Positions 9,465 to 18,205 of a stretch of 64,000 nucleotides of DNA are shown piece by piece. The DNA is from DSBN01 sp041686355 (lineage in GTDB: Bacteria; Spirochaetota; Spirochaetia; DSM-16054; Sediminispirochaetaceae), in NCBI GenBank assembly GCA_041686355.1, contig JAWLDZ010000005.1, forward strand, positions 1 to 64,000. The letters run 5' to 3'. The notes beneath the pieces are model-generated. The model made no database searches. It had not been told where the DNA came from and saw only the letters and a program-made list of their open reading frames with translations. The first letter of the stretch is position 1. The number at the start of each line of letters is the position of its first letter. A program made the translations under genes and the position numbers.

Positions 9465-10245
9465 TCTCTTCCGCTGATTCCCCGGATACTCCCAGCAGGT
9501 TCCGCAGTGTCCGACGCACCTCTTTTGAGGACAAATCATAATAAAGGTTGGCATCGTATGCTAAAGACAGGGCCCCGGTCTCCTCGGATAACACTAAAAT
9601 TACCGAATCGGTTTCTTCAGCCATTCCCAGTGCCGCCCGGTGTCGTGTACCGAAACTTCGACGTATATCTACCTGCTCACTCAGAGGTAAAAAACAGGCA
9701 GCCGCAACCAGCTTTCCCGATTGTACTACCACTGCCCCGTCATGCAGAGGGGTGTCAAATCCAAAAATTGTAATTAACAGGCTCGATGAAAGCTCAGCAT
9801 TCAGACGGGTACCGTTGTCGATTAAATTTTTTAGGCCTACCTGCCGGGGGAATACAATCAAAGCACCCCGTTTGCGGCCTGCCAACACTTCCAAGGCGTT
9901 GATAACGGTTTCAATGTGCTCCACGTTAGCCCGGGAGGCAAAGCGAAACAGTTCACCCCGTCCGATACGCGTAAACATTGCGCGCAGTTCCGGCTGAAAT
10001 ACAATCGCTATAACGATCACCAGAACGGTCGCTAAACTGTTTATAATCCACAAGAGGGTCTGCAGGTGAAAGAAAAAGGCCACCGCATAAATCAATAAAA
10101 GAAACATGGCCCCTTTTATCAGCTGAATAGCGCGAGTCTGGGCAATAAGCTTGTAGATTTGATAGAACAGAAAGGCCAGAATAGAGATATCTAAGAACGG
10201 CCTGAGTACATTCGTTACTACCCATACATCACTGAATAAATCCAT
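9439..10245 (-). CDS. cdaA: membrane diadenylate cyclase (c-di-AMP synthase)
   Basis: This 268-residue CdaA/DacA-type enzyme makes c-di-AMP from two ATP. Three membrane helices span about 10-90. The DAC catalytic domain follows, with the DGA motif in TPLHDGAVVV (169-171) and the RHR motif in GTRHRAALG (201-203). Its 3' end overlaps cdaR by about 25 nt, so the cyclase and its regulator are probably made together. c-di-AMP usually controls K+ and cell-wall homeostasis. Confidence 0.96.
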   Translation of the reverse strand: MDLFSDVWVVTNVLRPFLDISILAFLFYQIYKLIAQTRAIQLIKGAMFLLLIYAVAFFFHLQTLLWIINSLATVLVIVIAIVFQPELRAMFTRIGRGELFRFASRANVEHIETVINALEVLAGRKRGALIVFPRQVGLKNLIDNGTRLNAELSSSLLITIFGFDTPLHDGAVVVQSGKLVAAACFLPLSEQVDIRRSFGTRHRAALGMAEETDSVILVLSEETGALSLAYDANLYYDLSSKEVRRTLRNLLGVSGESAEESEDISVAS

Positions 10246-10270
10246 ACCTCTGCGTGACTCCTAACGTAGG

Positions 10271-12232
10271 TTATAGTGTCGGATTCGGCGTCTCTCCCAC
10301 TTTTTCTAATTCCAGCATCCACTGGTTTAATTCCGACACCCTTCCGTTTACCATATAGTACTTGTTCATATTATTCCACAGGGTATAGCCGCCGCCCTCA
10401 GCCTGAAGTATACCCTCTAACTGACGGTTGAGATAGCTGTGGTATTCCGCTTCTTCCATCGACAATTCATGCCCCATCAGAAAGGCCTGTACGTACGGAC
10501 GGATTCTGGTACCTGGTCCGACAATAAGCTGTGCCCGCTGGGTGCCCTTCTTGTACAGCTCAAAGGCACGTTCGATATAATCGTTTTGCGAAAGGAACTG
10601 ATGAGGAAAATGGGAGGGATAGTACATTGGGCAAATCACATCGACATGTTCAGCCAGCACAGAGATGTCCTGTCCGATCCAATTTCCCATCCGATACCAA
10701 GAATTAAACCCGTACAGATCAGCAGAAATTGGTACAGAGAGTTTAGCTGCTGCCTTTTTCACAAACGACTCGACAGCCTCGGTCTTCTGCATGCCCGGTT
10801 CACGGTGCCGGTACCGGGCTGTAGAGAGGTCACCATCGGAGGGAAATCGAATATAATCAAATTGTATCTCATCTATTCCCATGGCTTCGAGTTCTTCCGC
10901 AATTTCTATGTTGTAATCCCACACAGCCTCACTAAAGGGGTCGGTCCAAAACTCCCGCTGCACAAGGCGGTTTTTCTGTTCACCCTCCTGTTCGTATGTT
11001 TCAGAAACCTTGTGCCCCCAGGGCGCGTCCTCTTCTACATTCCACATAGCCTGGGCATAGTTATCAGCTTGGTACAGGCGTTTATCCTTAAACACCACCA
11101 TCCGACCGATAACATACAAGCCCTCCTCATGGGCCTTCTTCAGCAGTTCTTCAATATCAAATACCGTATGAATCGCACCGATTTCTGCAGGACGCTTCAG
11201 TTCAGAGCCGTAGGTCAAACGACCCCAGTCATCTTTTACATCCACCACGATACCGTTGAATCCATGCTCTTTCATAAAAGCAATGTGATCTTCCATCCGT
11301 GTTCCAATCACATTATAGGCATTCAGATATATTGCACGGATTTCCTCCTGTGCAGTATCGGCCTCGCCATCTTTTGGGTTTCTGCTAGCACGATTTTGTA
11401 CACGCAGCAGGGGCGGCCGAAAACTCCACTGTCGGCTCTGTAAGTTATACACCCCTCGGCTGTCTTCAAAATGCACCTCTAAGGCCGGATCGTCGGTAAT
11501 TCCTCCACTGTAGCTATTAATAGACACCAATCCCTTAACCTGCTCCGGGAGTTCAATCACGGAGATATCCCTGGTCTCGGTGTGATACTGGAAAATGCGT
11601 TGATCAAAGGCTGAGGCAATAAAAAGCTGGTTTGGCAGACCGGGAACCATCGTTAAATCGCTAATTTCCTCATAAAAGCCGGCACCCAGATAGAGCTTAT
11701 CCAAATGCTCGGACTCTTTTCTCCAGGTGCGGCCATCATCCTCACTGACAAACAGTCCATTAAAAGAAGTACCGAGATAAATCCGCCGGGGTTGATCGGG
11801 ATCAAAACTCACCGCGGTAAGGTAGTCCTTGGACTTTACCGGATGGCTAAGCCCCACTTCCGTCCAAGTACGACCGGCGTCTCTACTGGTGTACAGGGCG
11901 GAACTGGTAGTCGCTGCCAAACGGTGAGTATTCCGTCTATCCAGACTAAAGGAAGTAAAACGACGGTAATGCTTTTGATCAAAGGGCCACACTTGTTCAC
12001 GGGGCAACCCCTGATTGATAGGCTGCCATGCACGCCCCCGGTTTTCCGAATACAGGGCTCCCTGATTACTTGACAGGGCATACATCCCCCCGTTATCAGC
12101 CCGGGCAATGTGGGTGAGTCTGAACTCTTGACCGGAGGAGGTCTCCGAACCAAAGATAAAAGGGGGAATAGATATCTGGAATAAAAAAAGGAGCACCAAC
12201 ATGGAACTGCTGTAAAACAATGATTTATTCAA
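10271..12232 (-). CDS. exported protein: BNR/sortilin-like repeats fused to a DUF4015 putative glycosyl hydrolase
   Basis: This is a 653-residue protein. The TTG start at 12232 has GAGAGG upstream and gives a signal peptide with core MLVLLFLFQISIPPF. An N-terminal beta-propeller-like region (about 35-260) holds three Asp-box repeats: SENRGRAW, SRDAGRTW and SEDDGRTW. From about residue 300 comes a DUF4015-type TIM-barrel region with YLNAYNVIG, GIVVDVKDDWGRL and IDEIQFDYIRFPSDGD, whose acidic residues suit a glycosidase. The substrate is unknown; a cell-envelope polysaccharide is a guess. It lies 25 nt upstream of cdaA in the same direction. Confidence 0.8.
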   Translation of the reverse strand: MNKSLFYSSSMLVLLFLFQISIPPFIFGSETSSGQEFRLTHIARADNGGMYALSSNQGALYSENRGRAWQPINQGLPREQVWPFDQKHYRRFTSFSLDRRNTHRLAATTSSALYTSRDAGRTWTEVGLSHPVKSKDYLTAVSFDPDQPRRIYLGTSFNGLFVSEDDGRTWRKESEHLDKLYLGAGFYEEISDLTMVPGLPNQLFIASAFDQRIFQYHTETRDISVIELPEQVKGLVSINSYSGGITDDPALEVHFEDSRGVYNLQSRQWSFRPPLLRVQNRASRNPKDGEADTAQEEIRAIYLNAYNVIGTRMEDHIAFMKEHGFNGIVVDVKDDWGRLTYGSELKRPAEIGAIHTVFDIEELLKKAHEEGLYVIGRMVVFKDKRLYQADNYAQAMWNVEEDAPWGHKVSETYEQEGEQKNRLVQREFWTDPFSEAVWDYNIEIAEELEAMGIDEIQFDYIRFPSDGDLSTARYRHREPGMQKTEAVESFVKKAAAKLSVPISADLYGFNSWYRMGNWIGQDISVLAEHVDVICPMYYPSHFPHQFLSQNDYIERAFELYKKGTQRAQLIVGPGTRIRPYVQAFLMGHELSMEEAEYHSYLNRQLEGILQAEGGGYTLWNNMNKYYMVNGRVSELNQWMLELEKVGETPNPTL

Positions 12233-12268
12233 TTAAACTACCTCTCATTAGTACTCCTCTTAGGCCGG

Positions 12269-13726
12269 TTACAGCACGGGAGCAATCATTCTAAAAATCG
12301 AATTTCTCAGACGACGGAAAACTGAAAACTCCCGAAAGTCTTCAAAGGTGATCTGCTTACATTCTGCAACATCATCGTTGAATTGTTCAATAAGATCGGC
12401 GGTAATTTTTGCATCATAAAAAAAAGCATTTACCTCGTAATCCAAATGAAAACTTCGGGTATCCATGTTACAGCTGCCGACAGTGGAGATCGTTTTATCA
12501 ACGATCAAAACCTTGGCATGCATAAAGCCCCCTTCGTATAGATAAATGTGTACTCCCGACTTTAACAGATCCTCAAAATACGTATGGGCAACCCAAAAGG
12601 GAACCCGTTTATCCGGCAAGCCGGTTATCATCAAATTTACCTCTACCCCGCTGAGAGCAGCCGATTCGAGGGCATTCATCAGCGACTGATCCGGAATAAA
12701 ATAGGGACTCTGTATACATATTCGGGAATTTGCATTGCTTATAAGAAGCTCAAACATCTTCTTGATAGAATTCCAATCGGAATCGGGGCCGCTAACCACT
12801 ATTTGAGTCGGTAAATAGTCACCCCGAGCAGCCGGAAGTGGGAAAAATCGGGCATCCTGAACCACATCGCCGCCACTGTTATACCAGTCGGATAGAAAAA
12901 CACCCTGCAGCAGCTGCACACTCTCTCCAACCATACGAACATGGGTATCGCGCCAGCGGTGGAACTGCGGCCCCCCGTCAATATACTCAAGTCCTACATT
13001 CATACCTCCGGTGTATCCGATTTGTCCGTCGATCACCACAATTTTGCGGTGGTTACGATAGTTCAACAAGCGGCTGGAGAGAATATTCATAGGGTCTAAA
13101 AAATAGTGAGCATCGATTTTGGAGTTCTTCAATTCGTGTTTAAACTTCCAGCTCTGCTTATTAAAGCAGCCTACTCCGTCAAAGAGCAGCCTTACCTTAA
13201 CCCCCTCCCGGGCCTTGCGCTCCAGAATAGTCTTGATACGGTTGCCAAGTTCATCCGAACGAAAAATAAAAAACTCCATATTAATAGTATCTTGGGCATT
13301 TTCAAGGTCTACCATTAAAGCGTCAAAAAACCTGCCCCCCTCATAATACAGTTCAACCCTATTATTAAGTGTGACAATACTGTTGCCGGCCTGCAGGGCT
13401 AAACTGATTGCTTTGACCATATCGTTGTCAAGATCGCTGTTCGAGTGGACATTCTGTAAAAAGGTTTTCTGCTGATCCAGTACAGGACCGAGGTAGGTCT
13501 TAAAGGTGCGTTCCGGGAGCTGCTTCATTATCTTTCTTTTTTTCCAGTTTACCCCGCTTAAAAGGAACAGCCCCGCCCCAAAATACGGAAGAAAGTAAAT
13601 GGCCAGTAGCCAGGCCACTGCAACCTCGGGAGGCTTGTTATCCAGCACAATCTGAATAGTAAGTACTATCACGAAAGTAAAGTAGATAAAGAGTAAAATT
13701 GAGCCAATGTTAATAAAGGTTATCAT
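12269..13726 (-). CDS. cls: cardiolipin synthase, phospholipase D superfamily
   Basis: This 485-residue membrane enzyme joins two phosphatidylglycerols into cardiolipin. Two N-terminal helices (about 1-58) precede two HKD motifs: HRKIVVIDGQIGYTGGMN (about 225) and HAKVLIVDKTISTVGSCN (about 402). Length and layout fit bacterial ClsA. The gene is the first of the minus-strand series and has its own promoter-like sequence upstream. Confidence 0.94.
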   Translation of the reverse strand: MITFINIGSILLFIYFTFVIVLTIQIVLDNKPPEVAVAWLLAIYFLPYFGAGLFLLSGVNWKKRKIMKQLPERTFKTYLGPVLDQQKTFLQNVHSNSDLDNDMVKAISLALQAGNSIVTLNNRVELYYEGGRFFDALMVDLENAQDTINMEFFIFRSDELGNRIKTILERKAREGVKVRLLFDGVGCFNKQSWKFKHELKNSKIDAHYFLDPMNILSSRLLNYRNHRKIVVIDGQIGYTGGMNVGLEYIDGGPQFHRWRDTHVRMVGESVQLLQGVFLSDWYNSGGDVVQDARFFPLPAARGDYLPTQIVVSGPDSDWNSIKKMFELLISNANSRICIQSPYFIPDQSLMNALESAALSGVEVNLMITGLPDKRVPFWVAHTYFEDLLKSGVHIYLYEGGFMHAKVLIVDKTISTVGSCNMDTRSFHLDYEVNAFFYDAKITADLIEQFNDDVAECKQITFEDFREFSVFRRLRNSIFRMIAPVL

Positions 13727-13771
13727 CCAAACCCGCCAAAGCTATAATATAACGCTCAGAGTGTATGAGAT

Positions 13772-13800
13772 ATTGTACAGCAGTGTTGATTTTTTTCCAA
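13772..13800 (-). promoter_or_regulatory. candidate sigma-70 type promoter of cls series
   Basis: On the minus strand TTGGAA and TACAAT are separated by 17 bases, starting 46 nt upstream of the cls ATG. It would drive cls and possibly the whole packed series down to the PASTA gene. Confidence 0.5.
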
Positions 13801-13822
13801 GCTTAAACCAGTATTGACGGTA

Positions 13823-15028
13823 ATGAATACATTTTATCAACTTGAAATTACTGATCTGGCCTTCGGCGGCGAAGGAGTGGGACGAATCGAGAATATGGTG
13901 TGTTTTGTCCCCTTCACCGCTCCGGCGGATATAGTGCAGGTGGAGATTACCCAGCACAAAAAGAAGTTTCTGCGTGGAAAAGTGGTCTCCTTCGACACCC
14001 GCTCTCCCAAGAGGGTCGAGGCACCCTGCCCCTACTTTGGCGAGTGCGGCGGGTGTCAGTGGCAGCATATCGACTACTCACAACAGCTGGAGTCCAAGCG
14101 GTCGCATCTGCAGCAGGTGCTGCACAAGTCTGCCAGAATCGAATACCCTGTTCCCCCAGTTATCCCCTCGCCAAAGATATATAACTATCGCCGTACCGCC
14201 CAGCTTAAGGTAAACCCCGCCGGTGAGCTGGGATTTTTCAAGGAACACAGCAACACCGTGGTTCCAATTGACCAGTGCCTGGTAATGGAGCCGGCCTTGA
14301 ATGCGGTAATTCCGCGGATAAAAGAGAAGCTTGCTGGATTACAGGAAAAAGAGTCACCTCAGCTTCCGCTGGAGGTTGAGATAGTATCAGAGGATGGCCA
14401 ATCGGCGGTCTTCCATCTCATATATAAGGGCCGACATTCCACACAAAGCTTTCTGCAGGCCAATCGAGAGGTAAATTCGCATCTGCAGGAGTTTGTCCTT
14501 CGCCACGTTCGTCAGCAAATTCAAGCCGGCCAAACCATTCTGGACCTGTTTTGCGGGGATGGGAACCTTTCCCTTCCCTTGGCAGACCTGGGTGTAAAAG
14601 TGGTTGGCTATGATATTTCACGGCCAGCTATAAAGAAAGCCCGCCGGGCTGCAGAAAAAATAAGCGCAACAGGACCAACAGACCAGAACAGGGCTGGGGC
14701 TGCAAGCAGCTATTCCTTCCATAAGGCCCCTTTCCAGGAGATCATCAAAACTATTACCGAACTGGCCCCACAGACCCAAGTGGCGATACTCGATCCCCCG
14801 CGACAGGGGCTGGATGGGAAGGCAGAATCGATGGCTGCCTTGGGGATTCCTCTGGTGCTTTACGTATCCTGCAATCCAGGAATTCTTGCCCGTGACCTGG
14901 TCTCTTTTATCCGCGCCGGCTATGAGATTGCAGAACTAGAGCCAATGGATATGTTTCCGCATACGTATCACCTGGAGACGGCAGTAGCCCTGACTCTTGG
15001 GGGCTCACATAAAAAGAAAAAACAATAG
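13823..15028 (+). CDS. rlmD: 23S rRNA (uracil-5-)-methyltransferase, RlmD/RumA type
   Basis: This is a TrmA-family SAM methyltransferase. A TRAM domain (about 1-60) is followed by the Fe-S Cys cluster CPYFGECGGCQW, a SAM-binding motif DLFCGDGNLSLPL, and the catalytic region AILDPPRQGL plus YVSCNPGILARDL with the nucleophilic Cys. It is about 401 residues from the ATG at 13823; no strong ribosome site is visible. The exact target uridine (U1939, U747 or both) cannot be read from sequence. It is co-directional with the 5-formyl-THF cyclo-ligase gene 10 nt downstream. Confidence 0.88.
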   Translation: MNTFYQLEITDLAFGGEGVGRIENMVCFVPFTAPADIVQVEITQHKKKFLRGKVVSFDTRSPKRVEAPCPYFGECGGCQWQHIDYSQQLESKRSHLQQVLHKSARIEYPVPPVIPSPKIYNYRRTAQLKVNPAGELGFFKEHSNTVVPIDQCLVMEPALNAVIPRIKEKLAGLQEKESPQLPLEVEIVSEDGQSAVFHLIYKGRHSTQSFLQANREVNSHLQEFVLRHVRQQIQAGQTILDLFCGDGNLSLPLADLGVKVVGYDISRPAIKKARRAAEKISATGPTDQNRAGAASSYSFHKAPFQEIIKTITELAPQTQVAILDPPRQGLDGKAESMAALGIPLVLYVSCNPGILARDLVSFIRAGYEIAELEPMDMFPHTYHLETAVALTLGGSHKKKKQ

Positions 15029-15038
15029 AGGTCGAATA

Positions 15039-15704
15039 ATGCCGGGCAAAGAAAATACAAACAAAAAGAGAGAAAAAGCAAGACTGCGTTCACAAGTGCG
15101 CAGCAGTATAAAAGAGTTTTCGGAACAACTGCAGAAACAGGAAGCCGCTGCCATGACAAAGAAATTTATCGGCTTGCCGGAGTGGGAATCGAGCCGAGAA
15201 GTACTGCTGTTTCTGTCTATGAAGGGTGAAATCAATACTCAAGGGCTAATCAAAACAGCAGCCCAGCAGGGCAAACGTATATGGGCCCCGCGGCTTCACG
15301 ATAATGAGATGGAGTTTCATCTGATATGGGAAGCTCAGCTGGATGGCACGACGGCCGGTGCCGAGATATCTGAATCGGCACTTGACCTGGAGTACAACCC
15401 CTACGGACTGTGGGAGCCCCGCAGCACGGCCCCGGTGTTTATCCCTCAGCAGGGGATACCCTGTATTATTGCCACTCCCGGACTGGCCTTTGACCGGCGG
15501 GGGAACCGCCTAGGCCGCGGGAAGGCATACTACGACAAGTGGCTTAGCCGGCATCTCCCATGGATCGAGACAGAACAGATGACCCCTGTGGGAATCGGCT
15601 TTTCGATCCAGTTGCTGGATACAGTGCCCAGGAGTGAACATGATCAAGCCCTCCCCCAGCTGATTATGGGGGGAGAGCATATTTGCTGCACATCTTCCGA
15701 GTAA
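15039..15704 (+). CDS. 5-formyltetrahydrofolate cyclo-ligase
   Basis: This 221-residue enzyme converts 5-formyl-THF to 5,10-methenyl-THF with ATP. The basic N-terminus holds the conserved Lys/Arg (KREKARLRSQVR), and the hallmark C-terminal motif is GNRLGRGKAYYDKWL. The ATG at 15039 has AGAGGT 7 nt upstream. It is convergent with nfnB, 12 nt away. Confidence 0.94.
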   Translation: MPGKENTNKKREKARLRSQVRSSIKEFSEQLQKQEAAAMTKKFIGLPEWESSREVLLFLSMKGEINTQGLIKTAAQQGKRIWAPRLHDNEMEFHLIWEAQLDGTTAGAEISESALDLEYNPYGLWEPRSTAPVFIPQQGIPCIIATPGLAFDRRGNRLGRGKAYYDKWLSRHLPWIETEQMTPVGIGFSIQLLDTVPRSEHDQALPQLIMGGEHICCTSSE

Positions 15705-15716
15705 GCGTCCTGCTTG

Positions 15717-17198
15717 CTATTCTTTTGCCAGACGCTCGTTAATTTGAGCGGCGGCTTTGCGCCCCTGCCCCATCGCCAAAATAACTGTTGCAGCACCAAG
15801 CACTATATCGCCCCCGGCATACACCCGGTCGATGGAGGTTTCTAAATCCTCATTCACCACGATATTACCCCATTTGTTAGTTTCAAGGTTGTCGGTGGTG
15901 TGTTCAAGCAGGGGGTTTGAATCGTTTCCGATTGATACAATCACGGTATCAACATCAAGGATGCTTTCACTGCCCTCAATCGGGATCGGACGACGCCGGC
16001 CGGAATCATCCGGCTCACCAAGCTCGTAGGTTAAAAGTTCCAGCCCCTCGACACGACCCTTTTCATTACCGAGAATCCGTTTGGGGTTGTGGAGCAGGAG
16101 GAACTCAATTCCCTCTTCCTTTGCATGATGGACCTCTTCTACACGGGCGGGCATCTCTTTTTCGGTTCGGCGATACACAATATACACCTTTTCAGCACCC
16201 AGCCGAAGGGCAGTACGGGCGGCATCCATAGCTACATTTCCACCACCAAGGACTGCAACCCGCTTTGAGTGGTATATTGGGGTATCCGCGTGGTCCTCAT
16301 CGTAGGCTTTCATCATGTTGGAGCGTGTCAAATACTCGTTAGCGCTGAATACCCCCACCAGATTCTCACCCTCGATATTCATAAATTTCGGAAGGCCGGC
16401 TCCACTGCCGATAAAAATGGCGTTGTATCCGTCTTTTTCAATTAAGTCGGTGAGTTTTCGAGTCCGCCCGACCAGAAAATTAGTCTGCAGCTCAACGCCC
16501 ATCGCAGTTAAAGTATCAAACTCTTCCTGGACAATCGCTTTCGGCAACCGAAATTCCGGAATACCGTAGATCATAACTCCACCCGGCCGGTGGAAGGCTT
16601 CAAAAATGGTTACCTGATGTCCGGCTTTACGCAAGTCCGCTGCAGCGGTGATACCCGCCGGTCCGGATCCGATTACCGCTACTTTTTTTCCCGTTTCAGG
16701 GGCTATCTCAGGTATCGATTTCTTACCGCTCTCCCGCTCTACATCGGCCACATAGCGCTCTATTCGCCCTATAGAAACCGATTTGAGGGGGTCCTTTTTA
16801 GCTTTCCCAACGGTACAGGTAGCCTGGCACTGGGTCTCCTGGGGGCATACACGGCCACAGATTGCCGGAAGAAGACTGCTCTCTTTGATAATTTTAACAG
16901 ACCTGTCGAAGTCGCCCTCTTCGGCGGCTTTTAAGAAGGCCGGGATGTCTATCGCTACCGGACAGCCCTGAATGCAGGGAGCATTTTTGCACTGTAAACA
17001 GCGGGCAGCCTCTACCCGCACCTGCGACTCGAAATAGCCGGTAGCTACTTCATTCATATTCTGAATTCGTTCAAGGGGATCCTGATTGGGCATATCCTGG
17101 GGAGGCAGTTTAAGTCGATCCTTGTTTTTCAGCTCCACCCCTTCAATTTCAGAGAACAGTTCATCCGCTTCACGCTTCAATTCTTCTACCGGCTTCAT
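15717..17198 (-). CDS. nfnB: NfnB: NADP-dependent ferredoxin:NAD oxidoreductase large subunit (GltD-like)
   Basis: This is a 493-residue FAD/Fe-S protein. The N-terminal Cys motifs CLQCKNAPCIQGCP and CGRVCPQETQCQATC bind two [4Fe-4S] clusters. The two Rossmann motifs are VIGSGPAGITAAADL and VLGGGNVAMDAARTA. Alone it resembles the glutamate synthase small subunit. The adjacent FNR-like partner and the absence of a glutamate synthase large subunit argue for NfnB, which couples NADPH, NADH and ferredoxin by electron bifurcation. Its ATG overlaps the nfnA stop by 4 nt. The NfnAB call is an inference from gene pairing. Confidence 0.87.
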   Translation of the reverse strand: MKPVEELKREADELFSEIEGVELKNKDRLKLPPQDMPNQDPLERIQNMNEVATGYFESQVRVEAARCLQCKNAPCIQGCPVAIDIPAFLKAAEEGDFDRSVKIIKESSLLPAICGRVCPQETQCQATCTVGKAKKDPLKSVSIGRIERYVADVERESGKKSIPEIAPETGKKVAVIGSGPAGITAAADLRKAGHQVTIFEAFHRPGGVMIYGIPEFRLPKAIVQEEFDTLTAMGVELQTNFLVGRTRKLTDLIEKDGYNAIFIGSGAGLPKFMNIEGENLVGVFSANEYLTRSNMMKAYDEDHADTPIYHSKRVAVLGGGNVAMDAARTALRLGAEKVYIVYRRTEKEMPARVEEVHHAKEEGIEFLLLHNPKRILGNEKGRVEGLELLTYELGEPDDSGRRRPIPIEGSESILDVDTVIVSIGNDSNPLLEHTTDNLETNKWGNIVVNEDLETSIDRVYAGGDIVLGAATVILAMGQGRKAAAQINERLAKE

Positions 17199-18055
17199 TT
17201 GGATTCCTTCCTTTGCTGCTGTTCTATCTGTGCATCGAGCAGGCATTTATGGGCATGCTCCTCTTCCTGGTCCTTATACGCACCTAAGCGTAACATCATA
17301 TTTTCAAAATCAACCTTATGGCCGTCAAACTCGGGGCCGTCAACGCACACAAACTTGGTCTTGCCGCCAACTGTAACCCGGCAGCCGCCGCACATACCTG
17401 TACCGTCTACCATAATAGTATTCAAGGATACCACAGTGTGAATTCCAAAGGGTCGCGTTGTCTCCGCAGCGAATTTCATCATAATCGGAGGCCCAATTGC
17501 TACGACCTGATCGGGGGGATCCTGTTCGCAAATTTCCTTCAAAGGTTCGGTCACCAGCGCCTTACGTCCGTAACTTCCGTCATCAGTCACAATAATCAAC
17601 TCATCGGCGATTGCCTTCATCTCATCTTCCATGATCACCAATTCTTTAGTCCTGGCTCCGATAATAATAATGACCTTGTTACCAGCGGCCTTCATAGCCT
17701 TGGCAATCGGATGCATAGGAGCGACCCCGATTCCTCCGCCGACACAGACCACTGTACCCAGCTTTTCAATATGGGTGGGCTGTCCCAGTGGGCCCAGGAC
17801 GTTCTCAATTGAGTCACCCGGCTCAAATTGGGACAATTCAATGGTTGTTTTACCGACAGTCTGAAAAATAATGGTTATGGAACCTTCCCCCGGATCAGCG
17901 TCCGCGATGGTAAGGGGAACTCGTTCACCAAAATTTGTGTCTTTCTGTACTATTACAAATTGACCAGGTTTTCGCTCCTGGGCAATTAGAGGAGCTTCAA
18001 GCTTCATTTTATACACTTGATCGGATAACTGAAGCTTTTCAAGAACCTTATTCAT
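17195..18055 (-). CDS. nfnA: NfnA: ferredoxin-NADP reductase-like subunit
   Basis: This 286-residue subunit has an FAD-binding beta-barrel (VPLTIADADPGEG), an NAD(P)-binding domain (VGGGIGVAPMHPIAK) and a C-terminal [2Fe-2S] site with GTGMCGGCRVTVGG plus VCVDGPEF. This is the small subunit type of NfnAB and sulfide dehydrogenase. GAGAGG lies before the ATG. With NfnB it likely balances NADPH against NADH and reduced ferredoxin. Confidence 0.9.
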   Translation of the reverse strand: MNKVLEKLQLSDQVYKMKLEAPLIAQERKPGQFVIVQKDTNFGERVPLTIADADPGEGSITIIFQTVGKTTIELSQFEPGDSIENVLGPLGQPTHIEKLGTVVCVGGGIGVAPMHPIAKAMKAAGNKVIIIIGARTKELVIMEDEMKAIADELIIVTDDGSYGRKALVTEPLKEICEQDPPDQVVAIGPPIMMKFAAETTRPFGIHTVVSLNTIMVDGTGMCGGCRVTVGGKTKFVCVDGPEFDGHKVDFENMMLRLGAYKDQEEEHAHKCLLDAQIEQQQRKESK

Positions 18056-18079
18056 ACAACGCCTCTCACTGCTGATTTG

Positions 18080-18117
18080 GACCGGGCTTTTTTACAGTTT
18101 CTGCTCGGCCCGGTCAA
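18080..18117 (-). promoter_or_regulatory. candidate nfnAB promoter overlapped by an 8-bp inverted repeat
   Basis: On the minus strand TTGACC and TAAAAA are separated by 17 bases, ending 33 nt before the nfnA ATG. The inverted repeat GACCGGGC/GCCCGGTC (18080-18087 and 18108-18115) covers the -35 edge and the base just after the -10. That places it where an operator could sit. It is not a terminator, because neither strand has a T-run after the stem. Confidence 0.4.
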
Positions 18118-18205
18118 CCATCCATTACATAGTAAAAATAGATTTTTCGCAAGCACATTCATTGAATAGCATACAGATACAAAAGCATCGGTCAAATGGA
18201 TCAGA

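Noticed and set aside
15717..17198. Glutamate synthase small subunit (gltD)
   Set aside because: No large subunit is nearby, and the FNR-like partner overlapping by 4 nt fits NfnAB better.
18080..18115. Terminator between leuB and nfnA
   Set aside because: The stem is good, but neither strand has Ts after it, and it lies in the nfnA promoter.
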